A stretch of DNA of 64,000 nucleotides. Source: Candidatus Rokuibacteriota bacterium. Its GTDB lineage: Bacteria; Methylomirabilota; Methylomirabilia; Rokubacteriales; CSP1-6. How positions within the stretch are numbered: the first letter of the stretch is position 1; every line of letters begins with the position of its first letter. Below are positions 52,969 to 64,000 of this stretch, piece after piece. The stretch spans positions 1-64,000 of the forward strand of contig QHRU01000037.1 in NCBI GenBank assembly GCA_003220225.1, given 5' to 3'. The notes under the pieces are model-generated. The model had not been told where the DNA came from. It did no database searches and was given only the letters and a program-made list of their open reading frames with translations. The position numbers and the translations under genes are program-made.

Positions 52969-53655
52969 TCACTCCGACTCGAAGCGGTACCCGACGCTCT
53001 TCACCGTCGCGATGCGCCGGCCGGCGGCGCCGAGCTTGGCGCGCAATCGGCGCACGTGCACGTCGACGGTGCGCGACTCGATCTCGTCGGCGCGCGCGTA
53101 GCCCCAGACGCGGTTCAACAAGAACTCGCGCGAGAGCACGCGCCCCGCGGACCCCATCAGGGCGTGCAGCAGGTCGAACTCCTTCGGCGTGAGCTCCACG
53201 GTGACGCCGGCGACCGTCACGCGGTGGCGCCCGGGATCGAGGGCGACGTCGCCGCCCGCGAGCGCGCGCCCCGGGTCGGCCGGCCGCGCGCGGCGCAGCA
53301 CGGCGCGCACGCGCGCCAGCAGCTCCTTGGGCGAGAACGGCTTGGCGACGTAGTCGTCGGCGCCCAGCTCGAGGCCGACCACGCGGTCGACCTCGTCGGC
53401 CTTCGCCGTCAGCATGATGATCGGCACGGCGGCCCACGCCGGCTCGGCGCGCACGCGCCGCGTCACCTCGAGGCCGTCGATCCCGGGCAGCATGAGGTCG
53501 AGCACGATGAGATCGGGCGCCGCCGCGCGCAGCCGCGTGAGCGCCTCGGTGCCGTCGGCGGCGGTGCGGCAGCGGAAGCCGTCCTGGGTGAGGTGATGGA
53601 CGATCAGGGCCCGGATGTCGGGCTCGTCTTCGACGACGAGGACTTCCGGCGCCAT
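52969..53655 (-). CDS. PhoB-like OmpR-family response regulator (second)
   Basis: 228 aa. Receiver VEDEPD, phosphorylated Asp in LIVLDLMLP near residue 50, Lys in AKPFSPKEL; winged helix LTPKEFDLLHALMGSAGRVLSREFLLNRVWG and RTVDVHVRRLRAKL. About half identical by eye to the regulator at 41841. It follows the Pit gene by 13 bases, so phosphate-linked control is likely. Confidence 0.92.
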   Translation of the reverse strand: MAPEVLVVEDEPDIRALIVHHLTQDGFRCRTAADGTEALTRLRAAAPDLIVLDLMLPGIDGLEVTRRVRAEPAWAAVPIIMLTAKADEVDRVVGLELGADDYVAKPFSPKELLARVRAVLRRARPADPGRALAGGDVALDPGRHRVTVAGVTVELTPKEFDLLHALMGSAGRVLSREFLLNRVWGYARADEIESRTVDVHVRRLRAKLGAAGRRIATVKSVGYRFESE

Positions 53656-53668
53656 CGCGCCGCGCCCG

Positions 53669-54661
53669 TCAGCTCTGCAGCAGGCGCAGCACCCACCACG
53701 TGAGGGCCGCGACCGCGGCCGAGGCGGGGATGGTCACGATCCACGCGGTGATGATGCGTCCCGCCACGCCCCAGCGCACGGCCGAGAAGCGCTGGGTGGC
53801 GCCCACGCCCATGATCGAGCCTGTGATGGTGTGTGTCGTGCTCACGGGAATGCCGCCGATCGCGGTGCCGATCAGCGTGATGGCGCCGGCCGTCTCGGCG
53901 CAGAAGCCGCCGACGGGCCGCAGCTTGGTGATGCGCATGCCCATCGTCTTCACGATACGCCAGCCGCCGGCCATGGTGCCGAGCCCCATCGCCGCGTGCG
54001 CGGAGAGCACGACCCAGAACGGCACGTAAAACTCGCGCCCGAGGTGCCCGGTGGTGAACAGGAGCACGGCGATGATGCCCATCGTCTTCTGCGCGTCGTT
54101 GGTGCCGTGGCCGAGGCTGTAGGCGGCCGCCGAGAGGAGCTGCCCGCGGCGGAAGACCTTGTCGACGCGGCCCGGTGTCGCGTTCTTGAAGATGTTGATC
54201 GTGATCACCATCAGCACGAAGCCCCCCGTCATGCCGATGAGCGGCGCCATGACCATGAAGACGCCGATCTTGATGAGCCCGGCCGGCACGAGCGAGCCGA
54301 AGCCGGCCTTGATCACCGCGGCGCCGGCGAAGCCGCCGATGAGCGCGTGCGACGACGACGTCGGCAGACCCCAGTACCAGGTGATCAGGTCCCAGACGAT
54401 GGCGCCGGCGAGGCCCGCGAGGAGCACCCACTGATCGATCACGACCGGCTCCACCACGCCCTTGCCCACCGTCGTCGCGACCTGCACGCCGAAGCCGAAG
54501 GCCGCCACGAAGTTGAAGAAGGCCGCCCACACCACGGCCTGCAGCGGCGTCAGCACGCGCGTGGAGACGACGGTGGCGATCGAGTTGGCGGCGTCGTGGA
54601 AGCCGTTGATGAAGTCGAAGAGCAGGGCGACGATGACGATGAAGACGACGAGGGTGAGCAT
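53669..54661 (-). CDS. Inorganic phosphate permease, Pit/PHO4 family
   Basis: 330 aa with about ten spans and the two inverted PHO4 signatures: DFINGFHDAANSIATVVSTRVL near residue 15 and SLGHGTNDAQKTMGIIAVLLF near 178. It is the low-affinity, metal-phosphate symporter type and also carries arsenate in known homologues. It follows the DUF47 gene by 16 bases. Confidence 0.94.
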   Translation of the reverse strand: MLTLVVFIVIVALLFDFINGFHDAANSIATVVSTRVLTPLQAVVWAAFFNFVAAFGFGVQVATTVGKGVVEPVVIDQWVLLAGLAGAIVWDLITWYWGLPTSSSHALIGGFAGAAVIKAGFGSLVPAGLIKIGVFMVMAPLIGMTGGFVLMVITINIFKNATPGRVDKVFRRGQLLSAAAYSLGHGTNDAQKTMGIIAVLLFTTGHLGREFYVPFWVVLSAHAAMGLGTMAGGWRIVKTMGMRITKLRPVGGFCAETAGAITLIGTAIGGIPVSTTHTITGSIMGVGATQRFSAVRWGVAGRIITAWIVTIPASAAVAALTWWVLRLLQS

Positions 54662-54677
54662 GCGGGCGGGCCGGGGC

Positions 54678-55295
<618 letters not shown>

Positions 55296-55355
55296 GGGAA
55301 CACCCCGGAGTGTAATCGAAACGTCACGATCGCGCCACCGGTCGTCGGCCCCGGC

Positions 55356-56225
55356 TCACGGCTTGCGCAGCGCCAGCGGTGGCCGGCCGAGCACGCGGCG
55401 TCGGGCCGCCGCCCAGACGCCGTCGAGCGTCCGCGCCAGCGCGGGCGCGTCGGCGGCGAGACAGCGCACGAGCGCGCCCCGCCGCGGCAGGAGCCCGGCG
55501 CCGACCTCCGCGTCGTCGCCGCCCAGCGCGGTGACGTCGTCCACGAACGCGGCGAGGCCCGCGTCGGCGATCACCGCCACCGTCGCCACGTAGGGCCGGC
55601 CCTCGGCCGATCCGAGGCCGGGCCCGGGCGCGCCGTCGCGGAGCACGAGCCGGTCGTGCAGCAGCCAGCCGCGCGCGTCGCGGAGGCTGAGGGCGCTGTC
55701 GAGCAGCGCGAAGCGCCACGCCTCACCGCGCGCCACGCGCCCGGCCGCGAACGCGTCCACCAGCACGAGGGCGGCGCCCTCGGGCACCTCCGCCTCGACG
55801 CGCTGGCGGAGCGCGGCGCCAGCGAACGGGATCGTGTGGTCGGGCACCCACTCCAGTCGCGCCCCGGGCGCCAGCGTCAAGCGCACCGCCTGCTCGGCGG
55901 GGCCGACGGCCGTGCGATAGACCTTCGTCGCCGACGGCGTCGTGAGGCAGGCGTGAGCGCCGGCGCCGACGGCGACGTCGACGACGAGGCGGTCGCCGCC
56001 GACGAGCCCGCCCGTCGGGTTGAGGATGGACACGATCGCCGCCGCGTCGTCGAGCGCGAGCGGCGCCAGCACTTGAAGGGGCAGCCGCCAGCGGCAGCCG
56101 GCGAGCACGCTGCGGTCGCCGCGCCGCTCGAAGCGCAGCGCGAGCGCGCCGTCGCGCCCGACCCGAGAGGCGGTCGTCGCCGGCGTCAGGCCGGCACCGC
56201 GAGCAGCAGATCCTTGCGGAGCCAT
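55356..56225 (-). CDS. ureD: Urease accessory protein UreD
   Basis: 289 aa. UreD/UreH features: [36 protein letters not shown] near residue 70 (quoted in part) and [18 protein letters not shown] near 125. It binds apo-urease and delivers nickel with UreFG. The ATG at 56225 overlaps ureG by 40 bases; no later start fits better except a CTG near the ureG stop. Last gene of the urease operon. Confidence 0.93.
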   Translation of the reverse strand: MAPQGSAARGAGLTPATTASRVGRDGALALRFERRGDRSVLAGCRWRLPLQVLAPLALDDAAAIVSILNPTGGLVGGDRLVVDVAVGAGAHACLTTPSATKVYRTAVGPAEQAVRLTLAPGARLEWVPDHTIPFAGAALRQRVEAEVPEGAALVLVDAFAAGRVARGEAWRFALLDSALSLRDARGWLLHDRLVLRDGAPGPGLGSAEGRPYVATVAVIADAGLAAFVDDVTALGGDDAEVGAGLLPRRGALVRCLAADAPALARTLDGVWAAARRRVLGRPPLALRKP

Positions 56226-56806
56226 GCCACGATCGCGTCGACGCCGTCACCCGTGCGGAGGTTCGTGAACACGAACGGCCGCGCGCCGCGCTGCTGCCTC
56301 GCGTCGCGCTCCATCACGCCGAGGTCGGCGCCCACGTGGGGCGCGAGGTCGATCTTGTTGATGACGAGCAGGTCCGAGCGCGTGATGCCCGGTCCACCCT
56401 TGCGCGGGATCTTCTCGCCCCCGGCGACGTCGATCACGTAGATCGTCGCGTCCACCAGCTCCGGGCTGAACGTCGCGGCCAGATTATCGCCGCCGCTCTC
56501 GATGAGGAGCAGATCCAATCCGGGAAAGCGCTCGAGCAAGCCGTGCACGGCCTCGAGGTTCACGGAGGCGTCTTCGCGGATGGCCGTGTGCGGGCAGCCG
56601 CCCGTCTCCACGCCGACGACGCGCTCGGGCACGAGCGCCCCGCGGCGCACGAGGAACTCGGCATCCTCCTTCGTGTAGATGTCGTTGGTGATCACCGCCA
56701 TGTCGAGCGCGTCGCGCAGGCGAAGGCACAGCGCCTCCGTGAGCGCCGTCTTGCCGGAGCCGACGGGACCGCCGATGCCGATCTTGAGTGGACGGGGGAT
56801 GATCAT
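56186..56806 (-). CDS. ureG: Urease accessory GTPase UreG
   Basis: 206 aa. P-loop [16 protein letters not shown] at residues 11-26, [12 protein letters not shown], metal-binding [12 protein letters not shown], and [12 protein letters not shown] for guanine recognition. It powers nickel insertion into urease. The ATG overlaps the ureF stop (ATGA). Confidence 0.96.
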   Translation of the reverse strand: MIIPRPLKIGIGGPVGSGKTALTEALCLRLRDALDMAVITNDIYTKEDAEFLVRRGALVPERVVGVETGGCPHTAIREDASVNLEAVHGLLERFPGLDLLLIESGGDNLAATFSPELVDATIYVIDVAGGEKIPRKGGPGITRSDLLVINKIDLAPHVGADLGVMERDARQQRGARPFVFTNLRTGDGVDAIVAWLRKDLLLAVPA

Positions 56807-57492
56807 GACCGGAACAACCTCAGGTCGAGCCTCGCGTGGCGCAGGCCGGCGAGCTCGAGGGCGGGAGTGAACGTCCACATGTCCTCGGCCGTCGCGCGCG
56901 CGGCCTCCGCGGCGAGCCGCGCGATGCGCGGGCGCGCGCCCGCGAGCACGCGCTGGCCGTCGAGCTGGCCGAGCGTGAGCAGTCGCAACCCGGCGCCGAC
57001 GAGCAGCGCCGCCGTCGAGTAGAGATAGGCAGCGGCCGCCGTCTCGCCGCCGGCGCCGAACCGCCCGGCGGCGGCGCCGAACGCCGCGGCGTGATGGCCG
57101 GGCGCGAGCCTCTCGTCGATCGCGCGCGCGACTCCCGTCAAGAACGCGTCGTCGCCGAGCGCGGCGGCGACACGCGCCGTCTGCCGGCCCATCTGGCGGC
57201 TCGCCGCGCGGAATTCCGGCACTGCCTTCATCGCGTCCACGCGCGCGTCGAGCTCGCACCACGCGGCGAGGTCGCCGGCCGTCGCCAACCGCGTGGCGAT
57301 GGCGACGGCCACGGCGTCGCCCGGGCCCGCCGCGCCCTCCAGGTGCGCGGTCACGAAGGCCTCCAGCCCCGCGCGGTCCCTCACGCGCCCCTCCTGAGCG
57401 TAGGTTTCCAGGCCGAAGGAATGGGCGAAGCCGCCCGCCGGGAAGAGCCCGTCGCCCAGCTGGAGCAGCGCCAGCAGCGCGTCAGTGGTCAT
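56803..57492 (-). CDS. ureF: Urease accessory protein UreF
   Basis: 229 aa, all-helical. N-terminal [27 protein letters not shown] is the UreF signature; the C-terminus ([19 protein letters not shown]) follows the family. It regulates the UreG GTPase in the UreDFG complex. Its start overlaps the ureE 3' end by 11 bases. Confidence 0.94.
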   Translation of the reverse strand: MTTDALLALLQLGDGLFPAGGFAHSFGLETYAQEGRVRDRAGLEAFVTAHLEGAAGPGDAVAVAIATRLATAGDLAAWCELDARVDAMKAVPEFRAASRQMGRQTARVAAALGDDAFLTGVARAIDERLAPGHHAAAFGAAAGRFGAGGETAAAAYLYSTAALLVGAGLRLLTLGQLDGQRVLAGARPRIARLAAEAARATAEDMWTFTPALELAGLRHARLDLRLFRS

Positions 57493-57946
57493 GGTCGTGA
57501 CGGTGGCCGGCGCCGAGCGGCACGAAGATCGACTGCACGCGCTCGAACGGCACGTCGAGGCGGCCGAGCAATTGCTCCATCGCGGTGTCGTCCGGCAGGA
57601 GCAGGCGCTCGCCGTCCAGCGCGAGGGTGAAGTGACGGTTGCCGACCTCGTAGGCGATGCGCAGCGCCTCGTCGCGCGAGCGCGGTGTCACCGCCAGCAC
57701 CGCCTCCGGCGCCGCCTCGATCACGACGTACCAGTCGATGGCCACGTGCAGGATGTCGCCGGGCGTGAGCATGCTGCCGGTGGGCAGCGCGAGCGCGAGC
57801 GTGCGTCCGGCCTGCGTGGTCACGCGGCGCCGGCCCCAGCGGCGTTCCTCCGCCGTGAGCACGAGCGAGTCCCGCTCGCGCCGTGAGAGATCGGCGTCGT
57901 GCACGTGCACGTGCGGCCGCGTGATCACGACGACCGGCTCGGTCAA
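57482..57946 (-). CDS. ureE: Urease accessory nickel chaperone UreE
   Basis: 154 aa with a TTG start. UreE fold: LTAEERRWGRRRVTTQAGRTLALALPTG near residue 30 and YEVGNRHFTLALDGERLLLPDD near 99; the C-terminus GHRHDHDH is a short His-rich nickel tail. It hands nickel to UreG. A palindromic repeat of about 120 bases separates it from ureC, so the TTG start rests on homology rather than on a ribosome binding site. Confidence 0.93.
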   Translation of the reverse strand: MTEPVVVITRPHVHVHDADLSRRERDSLVLTAEERRWGRRRVTTQAGRTLALALPTGSMLTPGDILHVAIDWYVVIEAAPEAVLAVTPRSRDEALRIAYEVGNRHFTLALDGERLLLPDDTAMEQLLGRLDVPFERVQSIFVPLGAGHRHDHDH

Positions 57947-57983
57947 CGAGCGCCCAACCGTGCGAACAATGTTGAATCGAGAA

Positions 57984-58100
57984 GGGCGATCAAAACCGGC
58001 CAGATGCTAGGCGCCGACGAGCGACGACCGAGGCGTACGCCGCGTACGCCGCAGGGAGAAGCGAGGAGGCAACGACGCAGATGGCCGGTTTTCATCGCCC
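57984..58100. repeat. Palindromic intergenic element, copy A, inside the urease operon
   Basis: Terminal inverted repeats GGGCGAT-C-AAAACCGGCCA and TGGCCGGTTTT-C-ATCGCCC, with an internal palindrome GGCGTAC-GCCGC-GTACGCC. It matches copy B at 30994 along most of its length. It fills the whole gap between ureC and ureE, the only long gap in the urease operon. Confidence 0.9.
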
Positions 58101-58102
58101 GT

Positions 58103-59817
<1,715 letters not shown>

Positions 59818-59821
<4 letters not shown>

Positions 59822-60168
59822 GCGCGGCGCTCCCACTCGGCCAGCTTCCGGAGCGCCGCGTCCTTCGCGGCGCCGGCGGTGAGGCCGTTCAGGCCGTGGA
59901 CCTGGCGCGCGCCGGCCAGCTCGACGAGCGTCACCCGCTTGGCGTCGCCGGGCTCGAAGCGCACCGCGGTGCCCGCGGGGACGTTCAGCCGCATGCCGAA
60001 CGCCTGCGGCCGATCGAACCGCAGCGCGCGATTCACCTCGAAGAAGTGGAAGTGCGAGCCGACCTGGATCGGCCGGTCGCCGGTGTTCTCCACGGTGAGC
60101 TCGAGCGTCCGCCGGCCCGCGTTCGCCTCCACGTCGCCGCTGTCGAGCAGGTACTCGCCTGGAATCAC
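59818..60168 (-). CDS. ureB: Urease beta subunit UreB
   Basis: 116 aa. Family core [27 protein letters not shown] and [16 protein letters not shown]. Structural subunit of the (UreABC)3 enzyme. Separated from ureA by a LysE-family gene, which is unusual. Confidence 0.96.
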
Positions 60169-60201
60169 TGCGGCCTCCTTGGGCTCGGCATCCGTCCCGA
60201 C

Positions 60202-60828
60202 TCAGCTGCGCCGAACGGCGGCGACGCCGACGCCGGCGGTCACCAGCATCGCGCCGGCGACCCCGTCGGCCAGACGCGCGAAGCGAGGGTTCACGGCGAG
60301 CGCGTGGAGCCGGCCGGCGGCCGCGCCGTAGGCGAGCAGCACGACGAGCTCGATCGCCACGCTGGTCACGGCCAGCACGAGCACCTGGACGGCCACGTGG
60401 CCGGTAGGCTCGATGAACTGCGGCAGCAGGGCCACGAAGAACAGCAGCGCCTTGGGATTCGCGGTCTGCAGCACGAACCCGTTCACGAACGTCCGGCGCC
60501 GGCCCGCGGCGCCCGTCGGTCCGGGCGCGAGCGAGCGCGCGGCCCGGCGCCCCGCGAGCGCGCGCACGCCGAGCCAGATCAGATAGGCGGCGCCCAGCCA
60601 GCGGACGAGCGAGAAGAGCTCGTACGACGCGAGCAGCACGGCGCCGAGGCCCGTGGCCGAGAGCGCGAAATAGAGGGCGTTGCCGGCGAGGATGCCGAGC
60701 GTCGCCCACCCCGACGCGGCGGCGCCGCGCGTCAGCGCCTGCGCGACCACGAAGAGGACGGCCGGCCCCGGCGTCAGGCACAGCAGGCTCTCCGTGAGCA
60801 CGAACAGCGCCCACACCTCGAGACTCAC
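60202..60828 (-). CDS. LysE/RhtB-family exporter inside the urease operon
   Basis: 208 aa, six spans. Motifs [19 protein letters not shown] near residue 16 and [15 protein letters not shown] near 120. It lies between ureA and ureB on the same strand with gaps of about 30 bases on each side, so it is likely co-transcribed. It might export an amino acid or amine linked to urea metabolism, or simply be an insertion. Confidence 0.92.
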   Translation of the reverse strand: MSLEVWALFVLTESLLCLTPGPAVLFVVAQALTRGAAASGWATLGILAGNALYFALSATGLGAVLLASYELFSLVRWLGAAYLIWLGVRALAGRRAARSLAPGPTGAAGRRRTFVNGFVLQTANPKALLFFVALLPQFIEPTGHVAVQVLVLAVTSVAIELVVLLAYGAAAGRLHALAVNPRFARLADGVAGAMLVTAGVGVAAVRRS

Positions 60829-60859
60829 TCCGGTCCCTCCGCGGCTCGCACGGCCATGA

Positions 60860-61162
60860 TCAGCGGATCGGGTGGTGGATCGTGACGAGCTTCGTGCCGT
60901 CGGGGAAGGTGCCTTCGACCTGCACCTCGTCGATCATCTCGGGCACGCCCTCCATCACCTCGTCGCGACGGAGAATCGACAACCCCGCCTCCATGAGCTC
61001 GGACACGCTGCGCCCGTCGCGAATGCCCTCGAGGATGTCCGCGGTGATGATGGCGAGCGCCTCGGGATGGTTGAGCTTGAGACCGCGCCCCTTGCGCCGG
61101 CGCGCCAGCTCGGCCGCGGTGAAGATGAGCAGCTTTTCCTGCTCTCTGGGCGTGAGGTGCAT
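60860..61162 (-). CDS. ureA: Urease gamma subunit UreA
   Basis: 100 aa, standard length. [23 protein letters not shown] start, [21 protein letters not shown] and [18 protein letters not shown] end. It starts 17 bases after urtE, joining urea import to hydrolysis in one transcription unit. Other ORFs in this region are shadows. Confidence 0.97.
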   Translation of the reverse strand: MHLTPREQEKLLIFTAAELARRRKGRGLKLNHPEALAIITADILEGIRDGRSVSELMEAGLSILRRDEVMEGVPEMIDEVQVEGTFPDGTKLVTIHHPIR

Positions 61163-61179
61163 CGTTGGACCTCCGAGCC

Positions 61180-61869
61180 TCAGACGGTGAGGTGCTGCTT
61201 CACTTGGTCGGCGTGCAGATCCCGGGTGGCGCCGGCCGCCACCACCGCGCCCTTCGCCATGATCACATACGCGTCGGCCAGCCGCTCGGCGAAGTCGAGG
61301 TATTGCTCGACGAGCAGCACGGCCAGCCCCATCTCCTTCTTGATGCGGCGGATCGCCTCCTCGATCTCGAGGATGAGGGAGGGCTGGATCCCCTCGGTCG
61401 GCTCGTCGAGCATGAGGAGCCTGGGACGCGTGAGCAGCGCGCGCCCTATGGCCAGCATCTGCTGCTCGCCGCCCGACAGCACGCCGCCCTTGCGCCCGAG
61501 GAAGCGCCGCAGCGCGGGAAAGAGGTCGAGCACGTCGTCCATGCGGTCGGTCCGCCCGCAGCCCAGCTGGGCCACCCTCAGATTCTCCTCGACCGTGAGG
61601 TGCGGGAAGATCTCGCGGCCCTGCGGCACGTAGCCGATGCCCGCGCGCGCGCGGCGGTCGGACGACCAACGGGTGATGTCCGCCCCGTCGAAGCTCACGC
61701 GCCCGCCGCGGGCCGGCAGCAGACCCATGACCGTCTTGAGCAGCGTGGTCTTGCCCACGCCGTTGCGGCCCATCAGGCAGAGGACCTCGCCCTGGGCGAC
61801 CGACAGGTCGACGCCCCAGAGCACCTGCGAGCCGCCGTAGGCGACGTCGAGCCGCTCAACCGTGAGCAT
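61180..61869 (-). CDS. urtE: Urea ABC transporter ATPase UrtE
   Basis: 229 aa. Walker [17 protein letters not shown], signature [16 protein letters not shown], Walker [16 protein letters not shown] and [10 protein letters not shown], all typical of UrtE/LivF. The urease genes immediately downstream support urea as the substrate. It overlaps urtD by 14 bases. Confidence 0.94.
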   Translation of the reverse strand: MLTVERLDVAYGGSQVLWGVDLSVAQGEVLCLMGRNGVGKTTLLKTVMGLLPARGGRVSFDGADITRWSSDRRARAGIGYVPQGREIFPHLTVEENLRVAQLGCGRTDRMDDVLDLFPALRRFLGRKGGVLSGGEQQMLAIGRALLTRPRLLMLDEPTEGIQPSLILEIEEAIRRIKKEMGLAVLLVEQYLDFAERLADAYVIMAKGAVVAAGATRDLHADQVKQHLTV

Positions 61870-62632
61870 CGGCCGTCTCGCGGCGGCGCCCGAGGTAGAC
61901 CTCGAGCACGCGCGGATCCGACTGCACCTGCTCCACCGGGCCTTCGCACAGCACCGTGCCCTGGTGCAGCACGGTGACCTTGCGCGCGATCTGTCGCACG
62001 AACTCCATGTCGTGCTCGATGACGAGCACGGAGCGGTCGACGGCGATCGACTCCAGCAGCTCGCCCGTGCGCGCCGTCTCCTCGTCGGTCATGCCCGCCA
62101 CCGGCTCGTCCACGAGCAGGAGCTCGGGATCCTGCGCCATCACCATGCCGATCTCGAGCCACTGCTTCTCGCCGTGCGACAGCACACCGGCCGGCAGCGA
62201 CGCCTTGCCCCCGAGCCCCACCGTGCTCAGGGTGGCCGCGATCCGCTCGCGCTCGCCCGCGGCGTCGCGCTCCAGCAGGGCGGCGAAGACGCCCTTGCTG
62301 GCGCGCTTGAGCGAGAGCTCGACGTTGTCCCACACGCTGAGGTTGACGAAGACCGACGGCGTCTGGAACTTGCGGCCGATGCCGAGCCCGACGACGTCGT
62401 TCTCGGCGAGGGGGATGAGATCGGTGTGGTCGCCGAAGATCACGCGGCCGTGCTCGGGCTTCGCGCGCCCGGAGATCACGTCGAGCAGTGTCGTCTTGCC
62501 CGCGCCGTTCGGGCCGATGACCACGCGCAGCTCGCGGCGGTCCATGTAGAAGTTCAGGCGCGACAGCGCCTTGAAGCCGTCGTAGGAGACGGTGACGTCC
62601 TCGAGATAGATGATGGAGCCGGTGCTGGTCAT
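61856..62632 (-). CDS. urtD: Urea ABC transporter ATPase UrtD
   Basis: 258 aa from the ATG at 62632. Walker A GPNGAGKTTLLDVISGRAKP, FQTPSVFVNLSVWDNVELSL characteristic of UrtD, signature LSHGEKQWLEIGM, Walker B LLLVDEPVAGMTDEE. Works with UrtE. Overlaps urtC as ATGA. Confidence 0.95.
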   Translation of the reverse strand: MTSTGSIIYLEDVTVSYDGFKALSRLNFYMDRRELRVVIGPNGAGKTTLLDVISGRAKPEHGRVIFGDHTDLIPLAENDVVGLGIGRKFQTPSVFVNLSVWDNVELSLKRASKGVFAALLERDAAGERERIAATLSTVGLGGKASLPAGVLSHGEKQWLEIGMVMAQDPELLLVDEPVAGMTDEETARTGELLESIAVDRSVLVIEHDMEFVRQIARKVTVLHQGTVLCEGPVEQVQSDPRVLEVYLGRRRETADAHG

Positions 62633-63771
62633 GGGAGCGGCGACCGCGAGGCCGGCTCGGGGCGTGGGTGGCCCGTGCCGGACAGTTCCCGGCTGCGTCG
62701 CAGCAGCGACGACACGCGCGTCGCGGCGCGCGCGATCGCCCCCGCGACGCCGTCCGGGAAGAAGAGCACGACGCCCATGAAGAGCCCGCCGAGGAACAGG
62801 AGCCAGACGTCGGGGTAGCTCGTGGTGAGCCACGACTGCATCCAGTTCACGCCGAAGGCGCCCCCCACCGCGCCCACCAGCGTGCCGCGGCCGCCCGCGG
62901 CCACCCACACCACCATCTCGATCGACGGCAGCACACCGATCTTGGCGGGCGTGACGATGCCCACCTGCGGCGCGTAGAGGGCGCCCGCGATCCCCGCCAG
63001 CACCGCGGAGACGACGAACACGAAGAGCTTGTAGCGCGCCGGCGAGTAGCCGGAGAAGAGCACGCGCGTCTCGCTGTCGCGGATGGCCACGAGCACCTTG
63101 CCCGCCCGGCTGCCGGTGATCCGGCGACAGGCCAGGTACGCCACCACGAGCGTCACCGCCGTGACCACGTAGAGGCCGCGCTGCGTGGACGGCTGGTTCA
63201 GTGGAAAGCCGAAGATCGTCTTGAAGTCCGCGAGGCCGTTGGTGCCGCCCAGCCGCATCTCGTTGCGGTTGAACACCAGCCACGCCGAGAGCGCGAGCGC
63301 CTGCGTGATGATCGAGAAATACACGCCGCGGATGCGGCTGCGGAAGGCGAGGAACCCGAAGGCGAGCGCGAACAGCCCCGGGACCAGCACCACCGCCGCC
63401 AGCGTGAACGCGCCGGAGTAGAACGGCTTCCAGAACAGCGGCAGCTCCTTCACCTGGTTCCAGACCATGAAGTCCGGCAGCGCGCTCTGGTACACGCTCT
63501 TGGAGCCGATCTCCAGCATCAGGTGCATGCCCATCGCATAGGCGCCGAGGCCGAAGAACACGCCGTGGCCGAGGCTGAGCACGCCGGCGTAGCCCCACAG
63601 CAGATCGAGGCCCAGCGCGAGGATGGCGTACGCGAGGAACTTGCCGAAGAGGTTCAGCCGGAAGTCCGAGAGATGCAGCGGCGAGCTCGCGGGCAGCGCG
63701 TTGCAGACCGGCAGCACCACCACGAGCAGCAACGTGGCGACGGCGATGGCGGCCGCCTCACGCCTCGGCAC
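62629..63771 (-). CDS. urtC: Urea ABC transporter permease UrtC
   Basis: 380 aa, about ten spans, with GLDLLWGYAGVLSLGHGVFFGLGAYAMGMHLM near residue 53 (UrtC/LivM hallmark, quoted in part) and a permease loop IRDSETRVLFSGY. Forms the channel with UrtB. Overlaps urtB by 14 bases. Confidence 0.95.
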   Translation of the reverse strand: MPRREAAAIAVATLLLVVVLPVCNALPASSPLHLSDFRLNLFGKFLAYAILALGLDLLWGYAGVLSLGHGVFFGLGAYAMGMHLMLEIGSKSVYQSALPDFMVWNQVKELPLFWKPFYSGAFTLAAVVLVPGLFALAFGFLAFRSRIRGVYFSIITQALALSAWLVFNRNEMRLGGTNGLADFKTIFGFPLNQPSTQRGLYVVTAVTLVVAYLACRRITGSRAGKVLVAIRDSETRVLFSGYSPARYKLFVFVVSAVLAGIAGALYAPQVGIVTPAKIGVLPSIEMVVWVAAGGRGTLVGAVGGAFGVNWMQSWLTTSYPDVWLLFLGGLFMGVVLFFPDGVAGAIARAATRVSSLLRRSRELSGTGHPRPEPASRSPLP

Positions 63772-64000
63772 TGCGTCCCCGCGTGGCGAAGAGTCCGGCC
63801 GGCCGGCGCTGCAGGAAGATCATGACCGCGACCAGGATGGCCACCTTGGCGAACACGGCGCCGAGCGCGGGCTCGATCCCCTTGTTCAGCCCGCCGATGC
63901 CCGCCGCGGCCAGGATGGTCCCCGCGAGCTTCCCGACGCCGCCCGTCACCACCACCATGAAGGAGTCCACGATGTAGTTCTGGCCGAGCGATGGCCCCAC
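63758..64000 (-). CDS. urtB: Urea ABC transporter permease UrtB, 5' part beyond window
   Basis: The last 80 residues of UrtB/LivH: GQNYIVDSFMVVVTGGVGKLAGTILAAAGIGG and the C-terminal ILVAVMIFLQRRPAGLFATRGR (quoted in part). The frame is open to the window edge; the first Met of the track ORF is only an edge codon. urtA presumably lies further right. Confidence 0.93.
   Translation of the reverse strand: MGPSLGQNYIVDSFMVVVTGGVGKLAGTILAAAGIGGLNKGIEPALGAVFAKVAILVAVMIFLQRRPAGLFATRGRSAEA

Overview
The window is a very GC-rich, densely packed bacterial segment with no rRNA, tRNA, phage or CRISPR. Most genes lie on the minus strand, in operons whose neighbours overlap by 1-40 bases. The content (two Liv/Urt-type ABC uptake systems, a TRAP system, many Tat-exported binding proteins, a CaiB/BaiF CoA transferase, urease, SMP-30) fits an uncultivated soil or subsurface lineage such as Candidatus Rokubacteria (Methylomirabilota). 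That placement is an inference from gene content only; no phylogenetic marker was analysed.

Layout. 1-7286 (-): a branched-chain amino acid/amide ABC transporter (SBP, a large secreted protein of unknown function, LivH, LivM, LivG, partial LivF). 7400-10226: a small membrane protein, DJ-1/PfpI, a 54-aa FmdB-type zinc ribbon and an amidase. 10424-14441 (-): a DctMQP TRAP transporter with an enlarged DctM. 14550-17001 (-): PDZ protein, Lon-N protein, Mrp ATPase. 17281-25205 (+): flavin reductase, DegT aminotransferase, glycosyltransferase, MsbA-like exporter, metallo-beta-lactamase protein, MMPL transporter. 25264-33498: LysE, NAD synthetase, then a patchy stretch with an unknown protein, an SMP-30 protein, a decayed binding-protein fragment, a zinc ribbon, a glycolipid-binding protein, a LOG-family protein, a frameshifted EamA gene and a thioesterase. 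33477-35436: MATE pump and HxlR regulator, divergent. 35439-42572 (-): PhoB-like regulator, PstSCAB, PhoU. 42649-47508 (-): arsenic operon (ArsR, ArsM, ArsC, aquaporin, ArsI) followed by a CoA transferase and a metallo-hydrolase. 47570-50288: NagB-like protein and a PhoR-like kinase. 50406-51775 (+): iron operon (cupredoxin, FTR1, HemP), then an outer-membrane protein. 52631-55295 (-): second OmpR-type regulator with Pit permease and DUF47. 55356-64000 (-): urea ABC transporter urtBCDE and urease ureABC-EFGD.

Themes. Phosphate and arsenate handling dominate 35-55 kb: high-affinity Pst behind a PhoB-box-like repeat, an arsenic operon with two identical-consensus ArsR operators, a PhoR-like kinase and a low-affinity Pit operon. 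Nitrogen acquisition dominates 55-64 kb. Many genes that start transcription units have a -10 hexamer 6-7 bases before the start codon, which predicts leaderless mRNAs. Two intergenic repeat families are present: a G/C-run double hairpin (four copies), and a palindromic element of about 120 bp (two copies) whose paired arms differ in a compensatory way.
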